NCBI RefSeq assembly: GCF_028737265.1
Contig: NZ_JAQZAK010000004.1
Coordinates: forward strand, 248,001 to 312,000
Source: Actinomycetospora callitridis
GTDB lineage: Bacteria; Actinomycetota; Actinomycetes; Mycobacteriales; Pseudonocardiaceae
Direction: 5' to 3'
DNA length: 64,000 nucleotides
Position 1 is the stretch's first letter. Each line of letters opens with the position of its first letter. The notes under the pieces were generated by a model that did no database searches, was not told the origin of the DNA, and saw only the letters and a program-made list of their open reading frames with translations. The position numbers and the translations under genes were made by a program. Positions 55,851 to 63,642 of this stretch are shown here, piece after piece.

Positions 55851-56750
55851 GTGGACCGCTTCGCCTGGCTGCGCCGCATCGCCGCCCTCGACCCCGCGCA
55901 CCCCACCGAGGCCGAGGAGATCCACAAGATCACCGCGGCGATCGAGTTCCCGTGGGACGTGCGGCAGGCGCTCGGGCTCGCGCTGTTCCGCACCTACGCG
56001 GTGCCGTCGGTGGGCGAGCTCCTGGCGCGCACCGGCGAGTTCACCGCGCACACGCAGAAGCGCTACGACGACACGGTGCTGCTGCTCGGCGCCACCGTCG
56101 ACCGCGGCTTCGACGACCCGGACTCCCGCACCGCGATCCGGCGCATGAACCAGATGCACCGCCGCTACGGGATCGGCAACGACGACATGCTCTACGTGCT
56201 GTCGACCTTCGTCGTCACCCCGCTGCGCTGGCTCGACGAGTTCGGCTGGCGGCGCCTGCACCCGCACGAGCGCCAGGCCACCGTGACCCACTACCGCGCG
56301 CTGGGCCGTCGCATGGGCATCCGCGACATGCCCGAGGACGAGGAGGGCTTCGCCGCGCTCATGGACGGCGTCGAGGCCGAGCGCTTCGCCCACACCACCG
56401 GCGGGCGGGAGGTGGCCGACGCGACGCTCGCCCTGCTCGCGACGTTTCCCCCCTTCTCGGTGCTGCCCGCCGCCCTCGTCCGCCGCTCGACCACGTGCCT
56501 CATGGACCCGCACCTGCTGCGCGCGCTGCACTACCCGGTGCCGACGCGGGCGGAGCGCGCCGCGACCCGGGCCGGCATGCGGCTGCGGGCCGCGGTCGAG
56601 CGCCGCATGTCCCCGCGCCCGACCCCGATCACCGTCGACGACCTACCGGAGGTGCGCTCCTACCCGGACGGCTTCGACCTCGCCCGCCTGGGCACGTTCG
56701 CCGAGACGGTCAGACCGTCGTCCGCCGCGGCAGGTCCATCCCGTCGGTGA
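55851..56750 (+). CDS. DUF2236 (MpaB/rubber-oxygenase-like) family protein
   Basis: 299 aa, mostly helical. RTAIRRMNQMHRRYGIGNDDMLYVLSTFVVTPLRWLDEFGWRRL carries the conserved His/Arg and W-x-D residues of DUF2236, whose members include heme-dependent oxygenases of the MpaB/Lcp type. Residue His in MNQMHRRYGI is the candidate heme ligand. GTG 55851 has GGGGAGA upstream. Its end overlaps the next minus-strand gene by 41 bp. Substrate unknown, perhaps a lipid or isoprenoid. Confidence 0.8.
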   Translation: MDRFAWLRRIAALDPAHPTEAEEIHKITAAIEFPWDVRQALGLALFRTYAVPSVGELLARTGEFTAHTQKRYDDTVLLLGATVDRGFDDPDSRTAIRRMNQMHRRYGIGNDDMLYVLSTFVVTPLRWLDEFGWRRLHPHERQATVTHYRALGRRMGIRDMPEDEEGFAALMDGVEAERFAHTTGGREVADATLALLATFPPFSVLPAALVRRSTTCLMDPHLLRALHYPVPTRAERAATRAGMRLRAAVERRMSPRPTPITVDDLPEVRSYPDGFDLARLGTFAETVRPSSAAAGPSRR

Positions 56751-57063
56751 AGTGCTCGGCCGCCGCGCGCAGCCACATCTCGCGGCGCTCGTCGCCGTCG
56801 GGCACCGGGAAGCGCTCGCACGTGCGCGTGCGGCCGGCCGCCGGCGTCTCGGCCGGCCCCCAGACCTCGGCGAACTCGTAGGCGTGCGCCGTCGTCAGGG
56901 CCTCCGCGACGACCACGGCGTCGTCGTGCGTCGCGCTCCAGGCGAGGCTGTGCCAGCCCTCGACGTCGCGCCGGCGCCCCAGCGGCTCGGCCCACCCCCG
57001 GACCTCCCAGGCCAGGACATCGTGCTCGTGGGGACGACGATCGGACAGGGGACGCTCGCTCAC
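56710..57063 (-). CDS. Conserved-looking hypothetical protein
   Basis: 117 aa from GTG 57063, rich in Trp (WEVRGWAEPLGRRRDVEGWHSLAWSATHDDA) with alternating strands and a helix (DDAVVVAEALTTAHAYEFAEVWG). No family recognised. GTG 57072 is an alternative but has its AGGAG too close. Codon pattern is typical of real genes here. Tail-to-tail overlap of 41 bp with DUF2236. Confidence 0.6.
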   Translation of the reverse strand: MSERPLSDRRPHEHDVLAWEVRGWAEPLGRRRDVEGWHSLAWSATHDDAVVVAEALTTAHAYEFAEVWGPAETPAAGRTRTCERFPVPDGDERREMWLRAAAEHFTDGMDLPRRTTV

Positions 57064-57245
57064 GGCGATCACGCTCCTCGCACGGACTCGGGCGGCAAGG
57101 GCGGCCCGGTCGGGTCCGACGGACCGGGTCGTCGGGGTCCGGAATACACCTCCCGGCCCCCGACGTCGAGCACGACGAACCGCACCCGCGGGGACACCTC
57201 AGGACACCGCGGCACACCTCGGCACGCAGCGCCGGGAAAACGTGA

Positions 57246-57860
57246 TCACGTCGCGCCGTGCAGGTGGGCTCGGGCGTCGGCCAGGTCGATCACGTCGGCG
57301 TACTTGGCGTCGAGATCGGCGAGGTTCTGCTCGTGGAGCGCCGCGCTCCGGTCGGCGCAGGCGCCGGCGACGACGATCGGGCGGAAGCCCGCGGCCGACG
57401 CGTCGGTGGCCGTGGCGCGCACGCAGCCCGACGTCGACACCCCGGCCACGACGACGGTGTCGACGCCACGGGCGCGCAGGGTCGCGGCCAGCGACGTGCC
57501 CGCGAACGACGAGGCGTGCTGCTTGGCGACGACGGGCTCCCCCGGCCCGGCCGCGAGGGCGAGCTCGCCCCACCCGCCGGGCGCGCCGTCGGCGAAGCAC
57601 GCGAGCGCGGGCACCTTCGCGGCGAAGAAGCCCGCGTCGCCCATGTCCGCGGCGAACCGCACGATCGTCCAGAGCACCGGGTGGCCGCCGGCCCGGGCGG
57701 CGTCGACCAGCTCCGCGCAGCCGTCGACCACCGAGGGTTCGTCGAGCCAGAACGGGCCGTCGGGCTCGGTGTAGGCGCGGACGAGGTCGACGACGACCAC
57801 CGCGGGGCGGGCGCCCCAGCCGACGCGGCCGGCGAAGCTCGACCCGTGCGGGTTGCTCAC
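57246..57860 (-). CDS. Isochorismatase-family cysteine hydrolase
   Basis: 204 aa. Catalytic Asp in AVVVVDLVRAY, Lys in PVVAKQHASSF and Cys in VVAGVSTSGCVRATA form the triad of the N-carbamoylsarcosine amidase/isochorismatase superfamily. Amide hydrolysis is more likely than isochorismate cleavage in this branch. GTG 57860 overlaps the GntR stop by 4 nt, so the pair is coupled: regulator first, enzyme second. Confidence 0.88.
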   Translation of the reverse strand: MSNPHGSSFAGRVGWGARPAVVVVDLVRAYTEPDGPFWLDEPSVVDGCAELVDAARAGGHPVLWTIVRFAADMGDAGFFAAKVPALACFADGAPGGWGELALAAGPGEPVVAKQHASSFAGTSLAATLRARGVDTVVVAGVSTSGCVRATATDASAAGFRPIVVAGACADRSAALHEQNLADLDAKYADVIDLADARAHLHGAT

Positions 57861-58519
57861 CGCGATCCCACCATCACCGCGCGGGCGTTGCCGATGTGGC
57901 TCGCCATCACCGCGGCCGCCCAGTCGCCGTCGCCGGCGCGCAGGGCCGCGACGATCTCGACGTGGTGCGCGAGGCTCCGCGCGAGCGAGGCCGGGTCGTA
58001 GGCGTGGAAGGTCCGCGTCACCACCGGCGTGTGCACGACGCCGGCGAGTGCGGCGGCCAGCGCGGGCGCCTGCGCGAGGTCGAGCAGGCGCGCGTGGAAC
58101 CCCCGGTTGAGCCCGACGAGCGCGTCGAGGTCCTGGTCGGGGCCCGGGGCGCCGATCTCGAGCATGCGGTCGGCCAGCGCGGCGAGCTCGTCGAGGTCGT
58201 CGGCCGTGGCGTGGTCCGCGGCGCGGGCGGTCGCGCGCGACTCGAGGGCACGCCGGACGTCGAAGATGGCGTCGAGGTCGTCGCGCGAGAACGACGTCAC
58301 CCGGGCCCCGCGGTGCGCCGTCGTCTCGACGAGGCCCTCGGCGGCGAGCCGGGTCAGCGCCTCCCGCACCGGGGTGCGCGAGAGGCCCAGGCGCTCGGCG
58401 AGCTCGACCTCGCCGAGGTGGGCGCCAGCCGCGAGGTCGCCGGTGAGGATCGCCTCGCGCAGGTCGGCCAGCGCACGTTCGGACGCGCGCCCCGCTCCTC
58501 GTTCGACCGTCGTCGCCAT
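57857..58519 (-). CDS. GntR/FadR-type (FCD) regulator
   Basis: 220 aa. Winged helix: LADLREAILTGDLAAGAHLGEVELAERLGLSRTPVREALTRLAAEGLVETTAHRGARVT, then the all-helical FCD domain with metal-site His (DVRRALE, LNRGFHARLLD, HHVEIVAAL, MASHIGNA). ATG 58519 with GAGGGGAGGG upstream. Two TTGT(N2)ACAA-like sites lie in the divergent gap, one near each gene, so it probably represses both its own operon and the lyase gene. Confidence 0.92.
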   Translation of the reverse strand: MATTVERGAGRASERALADLREAILTGDLAAGAHLGEVELAERLGLSRTPVREALTRLAAEGLVETTAHRGARVTSFSRDDLDAIFDVRRALESRATARAADHATADDLDELAALADRMLEIGAPGPDQDLDALVGLNRGFHARLLDLAQAPALAAALAGVVHTPVVTRTFHAYDPASLARSLAHHVEIVAALRAGDGDWAAAVMASHIGNARAVMVGSR

Positions 58520-58533
58520 GACCCTCCCCTCAG

Positions 58534-58609
58534 GTTGTACGCAACGTAGGGTGCGCGGCCGCCCGCGACAAGGCACGATCGCCACGCCCCGTCCGTCGTT
58601 GTGCACAAG
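58534..58609. promoter_or_regulatory. Twin FCD-GntR operator sites
   Basis: GTTGTACGCAAC (58534-58545) and GTTGTGCACAAG (58598-58609), both TTGT-N2-rCAA dyads as used by FadR-class GntR proteins. One covers the start of the GntR side, the other the Shine-Dalgarno side of the lyase gene. Confidence 0.6.
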
Positions 58610-58619
58610 GAGCCGTGCC

Positions 58620-59510
58620 GTGGGAGATCTGCTCAGCCACCCCGGGAACCGCCGCGCCCGCCTGCGGGAGCTGCTCGGCTCCGGCCGCCCCGTCCTCGCC
58701 CCCGGCGCCTTCGACGCCCACTCGGCGCGCCTGGTCGAGCAGGCCGGCTTCGACGTCGTCTACATGACGGGCTTCGGCACCACCGCCTCGCTGCTCGGCC
58801 GGCCCGACGTCGGGCTGCTCGGGCAGGCCGAGATGGTCGACAACGCCCGCCGCCTCGCCGGTGCGGTCGACGTGCCGCTGGTGGCGGACGCCGACACCGG
58901 CTACGGCAACCCGATCAACGTCGTCCGCACGGTCCGCGAGTACGAGCAGGCGGGCGTCGCGGGCCTGCACCTCGAGGACCAGGTGATGCCCAAGCGGTGC
59001 GGGCACCTCGCGGGCAAGGTCGTCGTGCCCTGCGAGGACATGGAGGCGAAGATCCGGGCGGCGGTCGCGGCGCGCACCGACCCGGACCTCGTGATCATCG
59101 CGCGCACCGACGTCGCCGCCGTCGAGGGCCTCGACGCCGCCATCGACCGTGCCCGCCGCTTCGCCGACGCCGGCGCCGACGTGCTCTTCGTCGAGGCCCC
59201 GACCTCGGAGCAGGACATCGAGAAGGTCGCGACGGAGCTCGCCGGCCACCAGCTCGTCTTCAACTGGGCCGAGGGCGGGCGCACGCCGCCGCTGTCGCTG
59301 GAGCGGCTGACCGAGATGGGCTTCGCGCTCGTCCTGTTCCCCGTCTCGACCCTGCTCGCGGCGGACACCGCGATGCGCTCGGTGCTCGCGCGGCTGCGCG
59401 CCGACGGCACGCCAGCGGGGGTGCTCGACGAGATCGGCGGGCTCGACGGCTTCGCCGACCGCGAGGGCCTCGCCGAGATCCGGGAGATGGAGACGCGCTT
59501 CTCGAGCTGA
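58620..59510 (+). CDS. Isocitrate lyase/PEP-mutase family carbon-carbon lyase
   Basis: 296 aa. LAPGAFDAHSARLVEQAGFDVVYMTG, LVADADTGYGNPINVVRTV, HLEDQVMPKRCGHLAGK (the K-R-C-G-H catalytic loop), VIIARTDVAAVEGLDAAI and FNWAEGG are hallmarks. The Cys loop points to a lyase (2-methylisocitrate lyase- or oxaloacetate/2,3-dimethylmalate-lyase-like) rather than a phosphonomutase. GTG 58620 with AAGGAG (58607-58612) 7 nt ahead. Divergent from and probably controlled by the GntR gene. With the amidase-like enzyme it may serve one catabolic route (inference). Confidence 0.92.
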   Translation: MGDLLSHPGNRRARLRELLGSGRPVLAPGAFDAHSARLVEQAGFDVVYMTGFGTTASLLGRPDVGLLGQAEMVDNARRLAGAVDVPLVADADTGYGNPINVVRTVREYEQAGVAGLHLEDQVMPKRCGHLAGKVVVPCEDMEAKIRAAVAARTDPDLVIIARTDVAAVEGLDAAIDRARRFADAGADVLFVEAPTSEQDIEKVATELAGHQLVFNWAEGGRTPPLSLERLTEMGFALVLFPVSTLLAADTAMRSVLARLRADGTPAGVLDEIGGLDGFADREGLAEIREMETRFSS

Positions 59511-59526
59511 GCGCGCCGGCGTGGTG

Positions 59527-59577
59527 GAGCGAGGGACGCCCCGGCTGCGTGGGATGCAGCGAGGGTGACCCTCGCTC
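59527..59577. terminator. Hairpin set between convergent genes
   Basis: AGCGAGGGT-G-ACCCTCGCT (59558-59576) is a perfect stem; a third copy GAGCGAGGG (59527) and an inner GCTGC/GCAGC pair allow alternative folds. It supplies the stop of the HAD-like gene and lies 16 bp beyond the lyase stop. Likely bidirectional terminator, related in its GTGAGCG end to the 40-bp palindromes. Confidence 0.55.
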
Positions 59578-60127
59578 ACGCTTCGGTCGCCACTCCGGGG
59601 GTCGGCGCGCCCCCGTCGCGACGCCAGACGTCGCCCTCGATGTGGTCGAGGTCGAGGTCCGCGGCGGCCTGCAGGGCCGCGGGCGAGCGCGCGACCAGCA
59701 GCGCCATCCAGATCGGGTAGTGCTCCTGCTGGCGCAGCGCGACCTCGTGCTGCCCCGCGATGAGCATCCCGGGCTTCGGTGGACGGCACCAGCAGCGCGC
59801 CTGGTCCGGCATCGTCGCGTCCGGGTGGTGGGTGCAGAGCACGACGTGGTCGAGGAGGTTCGCGACGCGCTCGCGCACCGTCCAGAGCGTGCGCACCGCG
59901 GTCTGCTCGTCGGTCTCGCCGAGCGCGACCCCGCCCTGGTGGCTGAACCCGACGATCCGGCCGCCCGCGCCCTTCCACAGCCGCAGGCGCTCGACGGCGT
60001 CGGGGAAGACCTCGATGTCGAAGGGGCCCTTCCACGGCCGGCCCAGGTCCTCGGGCGTCTTGCGCAGCACGCCCTCGACCTCGACGAAGAGCATCGGCAC
60101 CGCGGGCCGCGACGGCGGAGGGCTCAT
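59576..60127 (-). CDS. Degenerate HAD-like protein with GmhB-type zinc loop
   Basis: 183 aa. The zinc loop CTHHPD...CWCRPPKPGML matches the heptose-bisphosphate/histidinol-phosphate phosphatase (GmhB/HisB-N) type: four ligands C-H-C-C and the KPGM catalytic segment. GFSHQGGVALG stands where FTNQSGIARG occurs in GmhB. But the nucleophile motif DxDGT/V reads VEVEGVLRKT, so both catalytic Asp are Glu, and phosphatase activity is doubtful. Possibly a binding or regulatory protein. ATG 60127 overlaps the DUF305 stop by 4 nt. Confidence 0.78.
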   Translation of the reverse strand: MSPPPSRPAVPMLFVEVEGVLRKTPEDLGRPWKGPFDIEVFPDAVERLRLWKGAGGRIVGFSHQGGVALGETDEQTAVRTLWTVRERVANLLDHVVLCTHHPDATMPDQARCWCRPPKPGMLIAGQHEVALRQQEHYPIWMALLVARSPAALQAAADLDLDHIEGDVWRRDGGAPTPGVATEA

Positions 60128-60651
60128 GGCCCGGCGATGCTAGTCCTCATCGCGCGCATCGCCTCGATCTCACCGGACTGCGTGGTCACCACGACCTGCG
60201 CGTACCGGCGCAGCGTGTCGTCGGTGCCGGTGGCGAGGTAGTCGCGGGCCATCATCAGCGCGCCGTCGTGGTGGCTGATCATGGTGTCGAGCCATAGACG
60301 CTCGAAGGCCGGCCCCTGCCACGACCGCAACGTCGCGAGCGTCGCCGGGTCGGCCATCCCGTGCATCATCCCGGCCGCCACCGGCGCGAGCCCCCGGGCG
60401 CGCATCAGCCCCTGCATCTGGCCGATCTCCTCGACCTGCTCGCGGTCGATGCGCAGCGCCATCGCCTCGAGCCCCGGGGAGCCGCCCCGTCCCCCGACCA
60501 TCGCCGAGAGCTCGAGGGCCTGCTCGTGGTGCGGGATCATCCCGGAGAGGAACGCCGCGTCGGGGCTCGGGGCGGGCGCGGTCACGGGCTCGTCGGCACA
60601 CCCCGCCACGGTGACGAGGGCGAGCAGCACGGCGGCGAGCACACGGAGCAT
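60124..60651 (-). CDS. DUF305 lipoprotein
   Basis: 175 aa. Signal with lipobox: MLRVLAAVLLALVTVAGC, Cys18 as the lipid anchor, so it sits on the outer face of the membrane. DUF305 motifs MIPHHEQALELSAM and MISHHDGALMMA with paired His-His are visible; the family is ferritin-like and often linked to copper. ATG 60651. Upstream gene of the pair with the HAD-like protein. Confidence 0.9.
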   Translation of the reverse strand: MLRVLAAVLLALVTVAGCADEPVTAPAPSPDAAFLSGMIPHHEQALELSAMVGGRGGSPGLEAMALRIDREQVEEIGQMQGLMRARGLAPVAAGMMHGMADPATLATLRSWQGPAFERLWLDTMISHHDGALMMARDYLATGTDDTLRRYAQVVVTTQSGEIEAMRAMRTSIAGP

Positions 60652-60702
60652 CGCGAGCGATCGTCGCCGACTCCGCGTGACGCCGCCGTGCGGGGCCCGG
60701 TG

Positions 60703-60759
60703 CCGGAGCGAACGGGGAGTTCGTGCGCCTAGAAGCAGCGAGATACCCGTTCGCTCCGG
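60703..60759. repeat. Inverted-repeat element after the acyl-CoA ligase gene
   Basis: Perfect 14-nt arms (CCGGAGCGAACGGG and complement) around 29 bp. Its GAGCGAACGGGGAGTT and AGAAGCAGCGA blocks match the element inside cobN (17004-17055). Confidence 0.75.
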
Positions 60760-60825
60760 AACGTCAGGACAGAACGTCAGGAACAGAACCTCAGGACCGA
60801 ACGTCAGGACCGAACCTCAGGACCG
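60760..60825. repeat. Five tandem 13-nt repeats over the ligase stop
   Basis: Units of AACGTCAGGAC(A/C)G or AACCTCAGGACCG, one with an extra base, at 60760, 60773, 60787, 60800 and 60813. The last unit contains the TGA of the acyl-CoA ligase (60817-60819). Every unit would offer a TGA in its own register. Confidence 0.75.
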
Positions 60826-62481
60826 CAGCGCGCGCCGCAGCAGCTTGCCGGTGACGGTCTTGGGGATCTCGTCCATCAGCTCGACCTGGCGCGGGTACTT
60901 GTACGCCGACATCCGCTCCTTGCAGAACGCGATGAGCTCGTCCGGGTCGACCTCCTGCCCCGGGCGCACCGAGACGAACGCCTTCACCGTCTCGCCGCGG
61001 TACTCGTCGGGCACGCCGACGACGGCCGCCTCGCGGACCGCGGGGTGCTCGTAGAGCACGTCCTCGACCTCGCGGGGCCAGACCTTGTAGCCACCGGCGT
61101 TGATCTGGTCCTTCTTGCGGTCGACGACGTAGAACCAGCCCTGGTCGTCCATGTAGCCCACGTCGCCGGTCTTGAGCTCGACCGAGCCGTCGGGGGCCCG
61201 CAGGGCGTTCTGGGTCTCCTCGGGCTTGTTCCAGTAGCCCGGCACCACCTGCGGCCCGCGGGTGACGATCTCGCCCACCTCGCCGACGTCGGCGTCCGTG
61301 CCGTCGTCGCGCACGATGCGCACGACGGTGGAGAACACCGGCACACCGACCGAGAGCGCGCCCGACGCCGTGTCGACCGGTGCGTCGGCCTCGCGCGGCA
61401 CGCCGTGCGAGGGCGAGCTCGTCTCGGTGAGCCCGTAGAAGTTGTGGATGTAGAGCCCGAACTGGTCGGAGAACGCCTTGATCGTCGACGGCGGGATCGG
61501 CGCGCCCCCGGAGTAGAGCCGGGTCATCGAGGCGAGGTCGTCGCGCTGCGCGCCCGGGGCGTTCATCAGCGCGATGAACACGGTGATCGAGCCGATCGAG
61601 AAGGTCGGCCGGTGCTCACGGATCGCGTCGAGCACCACCTGGGGCTCGAAGCGGTAGGCGAGCACGAGCGGGATCGGGACGAGCAGGGCGATCGCGAGGT
61701 GCCCGATGACGCCCGTGATGTGGAACAGCGGGGCGACGCCGAGCACGGAGTCCTCGGGGCCCAGCTGGATCCAGTCGCGGTAGGTGCGCGCGTTGAACAC
61801 CACGTTGCGGTGGGTGTTCATCGCGCCCTTGGGCGGGCCGGTCGTCCCCGACGTGTAGCCGAGGAAGGCGACGTCGTCGAGGCCGAGCTCCACCGGCTCG
61901 GGCTTCCGGTCGCCGACGGCGGCGAGCACCTCGGTGAGGTCCTCGGTGCCCTCGTGGCGCACCCGTTCGACCGACGCGAACAGCCGGGGGTCGTGGCGCG
62001 TCTGGTACTCCAGCGGCGAGGTCGTCCACGCGATGCGCAGCGACGGGATCGTCGGGACGACCTCGGCGGCGACCTGGCCGAAGAGGTCCTCCTCGGCCAG
62101 CAGCGCGGTGGCCTCGCAGTCGCCGAGCAGCGTCGTCAGCTCGCGGGTCCGGCTCATCGGGTTGATGGAGACGACGATGCCGCCGGCCTTCCACGTCCCG
62201 ATGACCGCGATCAGCACCTGCGGGATGTTCTGCAGGTAGGTCGCGAGGCGGTGGCCCTTCTCGAAGCCGCGGTCGGCGAGCGCCACCGCGAACTGGTCGG
62301 AGAGTCGGTCGAGCTCGCGCAGGGTCAGCGTGCCGTCGAAGTACCGGACGATCTCGGTGTCCGGGGAGCGCTCGAGCGACGCCGAGAACATCGCCAGCGC
62401 GTTGGGGTACTCCGGCTCGACGTCGTGCGGGTAGTCGTCCCGGTAGCGCGGCAGCCAGGGCCGTTCATCGTAGATCCCCAT
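60817..62481 (-). CDS. Acyl-CoA synthetase (AMP-forming)
   Basis: 554-aa ANL-superfamily ligase activating a carboxylate with ATP and CoA. P-loop YTSGTTGPPKGAM, NFYGLTETSS, TGDVGYMDDQGWFYVVDRKKDQINAGGYKVWP, and catalytic PKTVTGKLLRR are all intact. FACL-like; the substrate may be a medium/long-chain or aromatic acid. ATG 62481 shares its A with the cyclase stop (TGATG), so the two are coupled: the cyclase-family hydrolase probably makes or processes the acid. Confidence 0.95.
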   Translation of the reverse strand: MGIYDERPWLPRYRDDYPHDVEPEYPNALAMFSASLERSPDTEIVRYFDGTLTLRELDRLSDQFAVALADRGFEKGHRLATYLQNIPQVLIAVIGTWKAGGIVVSINPMSRTRELTTLLGDCEATALLAEEDLFGQVAAEVVPTIPSLRIAWTTSPLEYQTRHDPRLFASVERVRHEGTEDLTEVLAAVGDRKPEPVELGLDDVAFLGYTSGTTGPPKGAMNTHRNVVFNARTYRDWIQLGPEDSVLGVAPLFHITGVIGHLAIALLVPIPLVLAYRFEPQVVLDAIREHRPTFSIGSITVFIALMNAPGAQRDDLASMTRLYSGGAPIPPSTIKAFSDQFGLYIHNFYGLTETSSPSHGVPREADAPVDTASGALSVGVPVFSTVVRIVRDDGTDADVGEVGEIVTRGPQVVPGYWNKPEETQNALRAPDGSVELKTGDVGYMDDQGWFYVVDRKKDQINAGGYKVWPREVEDVLYEHPAVREAAVVGVPDEYRGETVKAFVSVRPGQEVDPDELIAFCKERMSAYKYPRQVELMDEIPKTVTGKLLRRALRS

Positions 62482-63443
62482 CAGCGGATCACCACCGGGT
62501 TGACCGGGGAGCCGGTCGCCTCGTGGATCTTCAGCGGGGCCGCGGTGTAGAGGAAGTCCCAGCGCCCGTCGGCGGCGCAGGCGTCGGCGAGGTCGTCCAG
62601 CCAGATGATCTCGGCGAGGCTGACCCCGAGGTTGCGCAGCAGCGATGCGTGCAGCGGCAGCAGCACCCCGGTCTCGGGGTTCGCGGTCACCTCGTTGGCG
62701 ATGGTGTCGGTGACGAGGTTCGGGATCTCCTTGTTCTGGAACCACTCCACGAGCTCGCGCGAGTAGGTCAGCCCCGGCTCGATGAAGCCTTCGTAGAACT
62801 CCTCGGCCGGCGTCGCGTAGAAGTACTTCAGGAAACCCGTGCGCACGAGCAGGATGTCGCGGTCCTCGATCGTCGTGCCCTGCGTCGCGGCCGCGTCCTC
62901 GAGGTCGGTGTGGGTGAACGTCTCGCCCTTGTCCAGCCAGTCCTTGCCGCGGTGGCGCGCCATGTCGATCAGCACGCCGCGCCCGGCGACGCCCCGCTCC
63001 GCGATCGGCAGGATCGACGCCCAGCTCATGCCGCCGCCGTTGGTGGTGTCGGCCGAGCGCCCGTTCCAGAGCGTGTCGTCGTACCAGGCGTGGCCGAGCG
63101 CGTCGTACTGCGACGACCCCTGGAGGAAGATCTCCGCCTTGTCGTCGGTCGCGCGGATGCCGCCCGGGAAGCTCGGGCCGTTGCCCGACTCGAAGAGCTC
63201 CTGGTCCCACACCATCTCGCGCTTGATGCCCTCGCGGCCCGGGAAGACGGGATCGCCGTGCGGGTGGCCCATCGGGCACTGGAGCGTGAAGACCTGGCCG
63301 TCGCGCACGCTCGCCACGCCCCGGAGCACCTGGGCGGGGTCGAGGTAGTTCAGCGAGCCGACCTCGTCGTCGGAACCCCATTTCCCCCAGTTCTGAGGGG
63401 GGTCGTCGCCCAGCAGTTCCCGCATCGACGGGACGTCGGCCAT
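62481..63443 (-). CDS. Cyclase-family (kynurenine-formamidase-like) hydrolase
   Basis: 320 aa. The metal-binding segment reads IFLQGSSQYDALGHAWYDD, the longer-chain cyclase-family variant of HxGTHxDxPxH, followed by ADTTNGGGMSWA, RGVLIDMARHRGKDWLDKGETFTHTDLE, DILLVRTGF and a C-terminal LPLHASLLRNLGVSLAEIIWLDDLA. Zn/Mn-dependent hydrolysis of an amide or cyclic carbonyl is the family role. ATG 63443 with AGAGGAGAAG upstream. First gene of a two-gene operon with the acyl-CoA ligase. Confidence 0.9.
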   Translation of the reverse strand: MADVPSMRELLGDDPPQNWGKWGSDDEVGSLNYLDPAQVLRGVASVRDGQVFTLQCPMGHPHGDPVFPGREGIKREMVWDQELFESGNGPSFPGGIRATDDKAEIFLQGSSQYDALGHAWYDDTLWNGRSADTTNGGGMSWASILPIAERGVAGRGVLIDMARHRGKDWLDKGETFTHTDLEDAAATQGTTIEDRDILLVRTGFLKYFYATPAEEFYEGFIEPGLTYSRELVEWFQNKEIPNLVTDTIANEVTANPETGVLLPLHASLLRNLGVSLAEIIWLDDLADACAADGRWDFLYTAAPLKIHEATGSPVNPVVIR

Positions 63444-63642
63444 GTGTCTTCTCCTCTTCGAGAACGCGGTCACCACGCGGGTGATCCGGACCACCGTGCC
63501 CCCTCGCCCGAGGCCGGGACAAGGGGCCAGCACATCGGCCGTCGAGATCGACGAGGGGCCGGGCGGGTCCCCCGTCCGTGATCGGCTCGTACGGTCCGCG
63601 GCGCTTCGACGAGGTTGCTGTGACGCACCACCTGGGGGACCG

